From NCBI GenBank assembly GCA_903866915.1, contig CAIPPO010000045.1, positions 1-35,066 of the forward strand: a stretch of 35,066 bases of DNA, written 5' to 3'. The stretch is from an uncultured Mucilaginibacter sp. GTDB taxonomy: Bacteria; Bacteroidota; Bacteroidia; Sphingobacteriales; Sphingobacteriaceae. Under the pieces are notes generated by a model that was not told the origin of the DNA, made no database searches, and saw only the letters and a list, made by a program, of their open reading frames with translations. Positions 30,798 to 35,066 of the stretch are shown one piece after another. The stretch's first letter is position 1, and each line of letters begins with the position of its first letter. The position numbers were made by a program, and so were the translations under genes.

Positions 30798-31784
30798 ATG
30801 CCTGATTTCAGAATAGAGCACATTACCCGTTACACGTATCCAAGTCCTGTACGCGACAGTGCCAATCAGATCATTTTGTATCCCATTCACGATGAATACC
30901 AGGAAGTTATCCGGCAGGAACTCCACATCACCGGCGACCCGGTAGTAGATACTTTTATTGATTATTATGGCAACGAAGTAGGCACATTTACCTACAGTCA
31001 GCAACATACCAGTCTTACGATCAGCTCCAAACTTTCAGTTACTACCCGTCAAAGGCCATTGCCCGGCAACGATATCTTCCCCGAACAGCAATGGGAAGAC
31101 CTGAAGCGCTTATCGCAAATGGTGCCCTATATCGACTTTTTGAAACCCGAATATTTTGACGGTATCAAAGAGCTGCAGGCCATCGTGAAGTCTGAACGTT
31201 CAAAAGAAGATACACCATCGCAGGTAGCTTTACGCTTTTGCCGTTATGTATACGAAAATTTCGAGTACGTAAAGGGCGTAACCACCGTGGAAACCACCAT
31301 GGACGAAATATGGAAACTCCGGGCCGGCGTTTGTCAGGATTTTGCCCATATCCTCACTATCATGCTCCGTTTGGTAAATATTCCTGCCAGGTACGTAAGC
31401 GGCTACATCTGTACAAATCGTCATCATACCTTACGTGGTGAGGGCGCTACCCACGCCTGGGCCGAAGCCTATATTCCAGATTACGGCTGGCTCGGTATCG
31501 ACCCAACCAATAACTGCATTGCCAACGACACACATGTACGCCTGGCAGTTGGCCGGAACTTTTTAGATTGCTCACCTGTAAGAGGGGTATACAAAGGCTC
31601 GTCTGACCACAAACTTGAAGTTGCGGTATCTGTTGGCTACGAAGATGAGGCACATCATGGCAGTTTCCTACAGGAAGAAAATACGAAAGCGCCGGATTTT
31701 AAACCGGTTGACGACCGTCCTAAAAACAGCTATCAGCAATACATGGAGATGCTGCAGCAACAACAACAGCAGCAACAACAGTAA
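30798..31784 (+). CDS. Transglutaminase-like cysteine protease-fold protein with poly-Gln tail
   Basis: 328 residues. An N-terminal beta domain (about 1-85, RIEHITRYTYPSPVRDSANQ) precedes the transglutaminase-like core. The catalytic Cys is in RAGVCQDFAHI near residue 179, His in GATHAWAEAYIPDYG near 219 and Asp in IDPTNN near 234. It may hydrolyse or transfer a peptide bond, as the third member of the ATP-grasp/alpha-E set. The last residues are nine consecutive glutamines encoded by mixed CAA and CAG codons, after NSYQQYMEML. This tail is unusual and may vary by slippage. There is no signal peptide, so it is probably cytosolic. Confidence 0.92.
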   Translation: MPDFRIEHITRYTYPSPVRDSANQIILYPIHDEYQEVIRQELHITGDPVVDTFIDYYGNEVGTFTYSQQHTSLTISSKLSVTTRQRPLPGNDIFPEQQWEDLKRLSQMVPYIDFLKPEYFDGIKELQAIVKSERSKEDTPSQVALRFCRYVYENFEYVKGVTTVETTMDEIWKLRAGVCQDFAHILTIMLRLVNIPARYVSGYICTNRHHTLRGEGATHAWAEAYIPDYGWLGIDPTNNCIANDTHVRLAVGRNFLDCSPVRGVYKGSSDHKLEVAVSVGYEDEAHHGSFLQEENTKAPDFKPVDDRPKNSYQQYMEMLQQQQQQQQQ

Positions 31785-31814
31785 TTGGTCTGATCAGGAA
31801 CGCTTCAATTCAAA

Positions 31815-32315
31815 CTATCCTTTTTTGACAGTTGCGGCAAGCGTATCTATTGCCGGTAGTTTGTTGAAAGCCCTGATGAGCTTTCCCTTTTTGTCATATA
31901 TCGCAACGTAGGGGGTAGTAGCAACCTGATAATACCTTTGTACCACATAAGTGCGGGCCTCTGTTCCTACAATAATATTGTGGTATTTGGCCAGGTCGAA
32001 ATCGCGCACAAAATTCCTGATCATGGCCAGCCTGTTAAAGTCGGTAAAGGTTACCATTACTATTTCGGCATTGCTGAATTGCTTCATCTTTGGCTTCATG
32101 TCATACATCATGTGCTGACAATGGCTGCAATCCGGAGAAAAATAAATGACCATCACAGGCTTGCCTTTTTTAAGATCATTGGGGGTGAACCAGGTGCTAT
32201 CCGGTTTCAGGATCTTAAAGGGAGGTATCTTGTCAATATTTGGTTTTGGGGCAGTCTGTGCCTTGCAGCTATAGGCAACTATGATCAAACTAAGTATCAA
32301 TACGATCTTCTTCAT
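31815..32315 (-). CDS. TlpA/thioredoxin-like exported redox protein
   Basis: 166 residues. The N-terminal signal MKKIVLILSLIIVAYSC may be a loose lipobox (AYSC) followed by KAQ, so either a lipoprotein or a cleaved signal before QT. A thioredoxin fold follows with the redox pair in FSPDCSHCQHMMYDM near residue 60, and the cis-proline loop in QVATTPYVAIYDKKG near 133. It is expected to reduce or shuffle disulfides in the periplasm. It converges on the transglutaminase gene, with 30 bases between stops. Confidence 0.88.
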   Translation of the reverse strand: MKKIVLILSLIIVAYSCKAQTAPKPNIDKIPPFKILKPDSTWFTPNDLKKGKPVMVIYFSPDCSHCQHMMYDMKPKMKQFSNAEIVMVTFTDFNRLAMIRNFVRDFDLAKYHNIIVGTEARTYVVQRYYQVATTPYVAIYDKKGKLIRAFNKLPAIDTLAATVKKG

Positions 32316-32393
32316 AGGATGTAAAAGTAGGCATTCTGAATGAGTAGTTGAATAAGTTGGTTGTGTTGATCCATTTGTTCAATTGAGGCCGGC

Positions 32394-33410
32394 TCAGCCT
32401 GCCACAATTTCCATCTGCCAGGCGATATGTTCTTCCGTTATCGGATATAACGCATGTTCACGCATAGTATGATGAACAGCATTAAATAAACCCATATAAT
32501 TACCCCTGTCTGACGGAATGAACTCCACCAGCTTGTTGCCATCCTGATCGATTGTTGTCAGGATTCCCTCTTCGCCATCAGGTTCAAAACCATATTGAGG
32601 ATCGTTGGGCCAAATGCTTTGCTCCAATTGCGATTCCTGAACGTCAACCCTGTTCTTCTGAAACGAACCCAGTGTACCATGCGCTACAAAGGAAGGTGTT
32701 GGCTGTGCGATGAGCAGCCCCGAGGTAAGGAAAACATTTAATTGTCCGGGATATTTCAGGTGTATATGAAAATAATCTATCACTTCAGAATTCTCCCGGT
32801 AAATTCCGGTCGTCTTTGAGAACGAAAGCGGCCGCCCAAATAAACTGATCGCCTGATCTATCAAATGTGGGCCCAGGTCGTAAACCAGTCCATTGCCGGG
32901 CACACCTTTGGTCTCTTTAAATAACTTGGCACTCAAGGCAGCTTTATAACGATCGAAACGAAGTTGCACTTCGATCAACTGACCAAGTCTGCCGCTATCT
33001 ATTACCTTTTTTAAGGACAAAAAATCGCTGTCCCATCGCCGGTTCTGATATACGAACAGGTGTTTACCATTTGCGCGCGCTATATTGTATAAAGCGCTTA
33101 CTTCAGCAAGGCTGATTGCAATAGGCTTTTCCACCAGTACGTGCTTACCTGCTAAGAGCGCTTTTTCAGCCAATTCGAAATGGGTAGCCGGTGGCGTATT
33201 GACTATAACCAATTCGATAGACGCATCTTTGAGTAATTCGTCGACAGCATCGTAACTGGTAATACCAGGAAAATCGAGATGCGCTTTTTTCTGACTGCGT
33301 TCGACAACGGCTTTCAGATCAAAACCTACATTAAGTGCAACAAATGGCCCGTGGAAAACACGGCCCGACATACCATAGGCCAATAAACCGGTTGAAATAG
33401 GTGATAACAT
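32394..33410 (-). CDS. Gfo/Idh/MocA family NAD(P)-dependent oxidoreductase
   Basis: 338 residues. The Rossmann start is AYGMSGRVFHGPFVALN near 12-28 (G-x-G-x-x-G variant YGMSGRVFHG). The second signature is HVLVEKPIAISLAEV near residue 90, with the nucleotide-binding EKP lysine. The C-terminal substrate domain has YDLGPHLIDQAISLFG near 180. These enzymes oxidise sugars or inositols; this one is close to the YdgJ-like group, with the substrate unknown. It is a single gene; 79 bases separate its stop from the preceding gene start. Confidence 0.92.
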   Translation of the reverse strand: MLSPISTGLLAYGMSGRVFHGPFVALNVGFDLKAVVERSQKKAHLDFPGITSYDAVDELLKDASIELVIVNTPPATHFELAEKALLAGKHVLVEKPIAISLAEVSALYNIARANGKHLFVYQNRRWDSDFLSLKKVIDSGRLGQLIEVQLRFDRYKAALSAKLFKETKGVPGNGLVYDLGPHLIDQAISLFGRPLSFSKTTGIYRENSEVIDYFHIHLKYPGQLNVFLTSGLLIAQPTPSFVAHGTLGSFQKNRVDVQESQLEQSIWPNDPQYGFEPDGEEGILTTIDQDGNKLVEFIPSDRGNYMGLFNAVHHTMREHALYPITEEHIAWQMEIVAG

Positions 33411-33560
33411 ATTCTTGTATTTATAAATGATCTTTGGGTTACATATTACGTAATAGATGCAGTCTTTGTGTTAAACCTTTAAAAGCCTCAAATATAGCCG
33501 GGAGTGTTTCATACGCACAATATCAATATTTTTTCTTCTATTTATCAACCACTTTAAATG

Positions 33561-33591
33561 AAAAAAGATCAAACTTTCGCCTGATCCTTTT
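33561..33591 (-). terminator. Intrinsic terminator of the DUF4142 gene
   Basis: On the reverse strand AAAAGGATCA and TGATC flank GGCGAAAGTT-like loop bases, and TTTTTT follows. It lies 19 bases beyond the DUF4142 stop. The remainder of 33411-33609 is AT-rich with nothing else that I recognise. Confidence 0.6.
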
Positions 33592-33609
33592 ACAAAATTT
33601 ATGGTGTTT

Positions 33610-34197
33610 TTACCGCATATCAGCTTTGATCTCCTTTATAGCTTTAAGGTGCATGATCAGCGTTGGAAGTGTCCTGATCGCAAAAGCCTTCATATTTGGG
33701 TCTTTGCCATTTTCAGATTCGTTTGTAAATAACTTCACAGCGCCTTCATGACCTGCAAGCATGGCATTTACATAGGAATTATCAAAGTCGGTCCCTTTTC
33801 TTTTCTCCAGATCCCCGGCCTTCATTTGTGAGGCCGTATCAGGCGACAGCGAGAGGGCTATATTTTCGGCCTTAGCTAATGCTGAAAGCTCATTGTTAAC
33901 GCGGGAGTGATCTGTCACCATCATGGTAGCAAATTTCTTCACCTTCGGATTGAATGCATTCTTCTGCGCAATTTTACCAACTGCCACTTCAGCCATTCCA
34001 TCATTGGCAGCTATATTTACAAATTTTAGGTCATTCTTATTCTCCTGACTGGCTGCGATAGAATCCTGACGATGCGAAGCATCCTGGGACGCCTCTGCAC
34101 TGTCAGTTGCATCCTGCCTAACCTTGCCGCCGTTTTTGCACGATGCCACCGCTAACAGCATTATCGTGATGATTGATAGTGAACTAATCTTTTTCAT
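33610..34197 (-). CDS. DUF4142 domain lipoprotein
   Basis: 195 residues with a lipoprotein signal ending VASC (MKKISSLSIITIMLLAVASC). A polar linker of D/A/Q/S residues (about 22-56) precedes the ferritin-like helical DUF4142 domain at about 57-190, starting FVNIAANDGMAEVAVGKIA and with MVTDHSRVNNEL near 96. The family is common in envelope proteins but has no proven function; conserved histidines at helix positions may bind metal. It starts at ATG 34197 and is divergent from gcvH, 137 bases away. Confidence 0.9.
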   Translation of the reverse strand: MKKISSLSIITIMLLAVASCKNGGKVRQDATDSAEASQDASHRQDSIAASQENKNDLKFVNIAANDGMAEVAVGKIAQKNAFNPKVKKFATMMVTDHSRVNNELSALAKAENIALSLSPDTASQMKAGDLEKRKGTDFDNSYVNAMLAGHEGAVKLFTNESENGKDPNMKAFAIRTLPTLIMHLKAIKEIKADMR

Positions 34198-34305
34198 GAT
34201 GAATTTGTTTTCATTGATTTACATTGGATAAACATTAGCTTTTAGTTAATGTTTTTGCTGATCAGCAATGCTGTTTTTTTATAAAATTTCTTAGATAAGT
34301 TTTAT

Positions 34306-34313
34306 TATTTTTG
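34306..34313 (+). promoter_or_regulatory. -7 element TATTTTTG of gcvH
   Basis: An exact TAnnTTTG match ending 21 bases before ATG 34335. The TTG at 34311 inside it could be mistaken for a start. Confidence 0.45.
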
Positions 34314-34334
34314 ACGCTGAAAAAACTGATTATT

Positions 34335-34715
34335 ATGAACTTTCCTGCTGAACTGAAATACACCAAAGACCACGAGTGGATCAAAATAGAAGGCGATACA
34401 GCTATTGTTGGTATTACCGAATTTGCACAGCGCGAATTAGGAGATATTGTTTATGTTGATATCCCTTCAGTAGGAAAAGAAGTTGCCAAAGAAGATACTT
34501 TTGGAACTGTTGAAGCCGTAAAAACGGTTTCCGATCTGTTTATGCCCCTAACGGGTACAGTTACCGAAATAAACGCTGGTTTGGACAGCAGCCCGGAGCT
34601 GGTAAATACTGATCCTTACGGCGAAGGCTGGATGGTAAAGATAACAGTTGCAAATGCAGCAGAAGTAGCTGGTCTGCTTTCGGCCGAAGATTATCAATCT
34701 CTCTTAGGCGTTTAA
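34335..34715 (+). CDS. gcvH: Glycine cleavage system H protein
   Basis: 126 residues from ATG 34335 ([20 protein letters not shown]), the usual size and start. The lipoyl attachment lysine is K63 in [31 protein letters not shown] and [11 protein letters not shown] are also typical. The lipoyl arm shuttles the aminomethyl group between P, T and L proteins, whose genes are not in this window. A promoter-like element lies 21 bases upstream. Its stop shares one base with the next ATG (TAATG). Confidence 0.96.
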   Translation: MNFPAELKYTKDHEWIKIEGDTAIVGITEFAQRELGDIVYVDIPSVGKEVAKEDTFGTVEAVKTVSDLFMPLTGTVTEINAGLDSSPELVNTDPYGEGWMVKITVANAAEVAGLLSAEDYQSLLGV

Positions 34716-35066
34716 TGATAACCCGATTAAAATACCAAAGGCTCACAATTTTGTGGGCTTTATTTATTTTGATCATTTGCGCCGTAAATTTAGGCAGTAT
34801 CGGGCATTCGTCCATTTTCTTTACGGGTTTTGATAAGGTGACGCATTGCGGCCTGTTTTTTGTTTTGGTGGTATTTTGCTGCAATGGCATTATCAGGCAA
34901 CAAAAAGTTAAGTTCCTTTCGTATAATACAGCAATACTTGTTATCCTGCTAGCAACTGCTTATGGCGGTATCATAGAGATACTTCAGCTGACCATTTTTA
35001 CCTGGCGCAGCGGTGAATGGGGTGATTTTTTTTCTGACGGAATTGGAGCCTGTATGGCTGCATTCA
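34715..35066 (+). CDS. VanZ-like membrane protein, partial at right edge
   Basis: 117 codons are present. It starts [20 protein letters not shown] and has a first membrane helix (about 12-27), then TGFDKVTHCGLFFVLVVFC, the VanZ-like motif with a D-K-xxH pattern, and a third helix near IIEILQLTIFTWRSGEWGDFF, ending in DGIGACMAAF at the window edge. The VanZ family is small, multi-pass and of mostly unknown role; one member raises teicoplanin resistance in Gram-positives, which does not imply resistance here. The gene overlaps gcvH by one base, so it is in the same operon. The 3' end lies beyond the window. Confidence 0.85.
   Translation, partial: MITRLKYQRLTILWALFILIICAVNLGSIGHSSIFFTGFDKVTHCGLFFVLVVFCCNGIIRQQKVKFLSYNTAILVILLATAYGGIIEILQLTIFTWRSGEWGDFFSDGIGACMAAF

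Noticed and set aside
31938..32324. 128-codon forward frame over the redoxin gene
   Set aside because: It is antisense to a clear thioredoxin-fold protein with a signal sequence and a CxxC pair, and has no recognisable pattern of its own.

Overview
The window comes from a Bacteroidota genome, most likely the Sphingobacteriaceae (Mucilaginibacter/Pedobacter-like). I infer this from protein flavour (M13, M61, M28 and M14 peptidases, DUF4407, DUF4142, TlpA-like redoxins, an ECF sigma/anti-sigma pair), from weak or absent Shine-Dalgarno sequences, and from repeated matches to the Bacteroidota -7 promoter element TAnnTTTG just upstream of start codons. It is a chromosomal housekeeping and accessory mixture. 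I see no rRNA, tRNA, prophage, transposase or CRISPR array.

Layout. 1-448: 5' end of efp, its promoter and a short inverted microrepeat. 449-1633: rlmI-like rRNA methyltransferase. 1664-3981: reverse-strand operon of ECF sigma factor, membrane anti-sigma-like protein and exported beta-repeat (adhesin-like) protein. 3982-5522: repeat-rich gap and an NAD-precursor salvage pair (pnuC plus ribosylnicotinamide-kinase-like ATPase) whose kinase termini are encoded by a local repeat. 5699-8084: M13 metallopeptidase lipoprotein and a small XRE regulator. 8085-8480: a gene-free stretch holding a candidate structured small RNA with promoter and intrinsic terminator. 8481-15899: acyl-CoA dehydrogenase, exported redoxin, peptidase T, outer-membrane protein, MmcQ/YjbR protein, M14 carboxypeptidase and rhomboid protease. 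15868-18329: an unrecognised 329-aa protein, two copies of a MITE-like element and a dipeptide epimerase. 18474-21206: rhodanese/small membrane/prohibitin operon and a DUF4407 protein. 21227-22236: a 57-59-bp tandem repeat, then a MntA/HepT toxin-antitoxin locus whose HepT is broken, then a diverged repeat copy. 22293-25468: overlapping M61 and M28 peptidases. 25503-28041: GNAT acetyltransferase, RarA and an AlkA-type glycosylase. 28285-31784: circularly permuted ATP-grasp, alpha-E and transglutaminase operon. 31815-35066: TlpA-like protein, Gfo/Idh/MocA oxidoreductase, DUF4142 lipoprotein, gcvH and a VanZ-like gene cut by the window end.

How the genes work together. Several loci point to peptide scavenging: exported M13, M14, M61 and M28 peptidases, cytosolic PepT, and a dipeptide epimerase of the type that recycles murein-derived dipeptides. 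The ATP-grasp/alpha-E/transglutaminase trio is a widely conserved but functionally unresolved set predicted to make or transfer a peptide-like modification; it is the best candidate for an undescribed system here. Other points of interest are the small RNA locus at about 8241-8418, the inactivated HepT toxin beside an intact MntA, the repeat-derived coding sequence at both ends of the kinase gene, and the close packing of promoters against start codons, which suggests leaderless transcripts.
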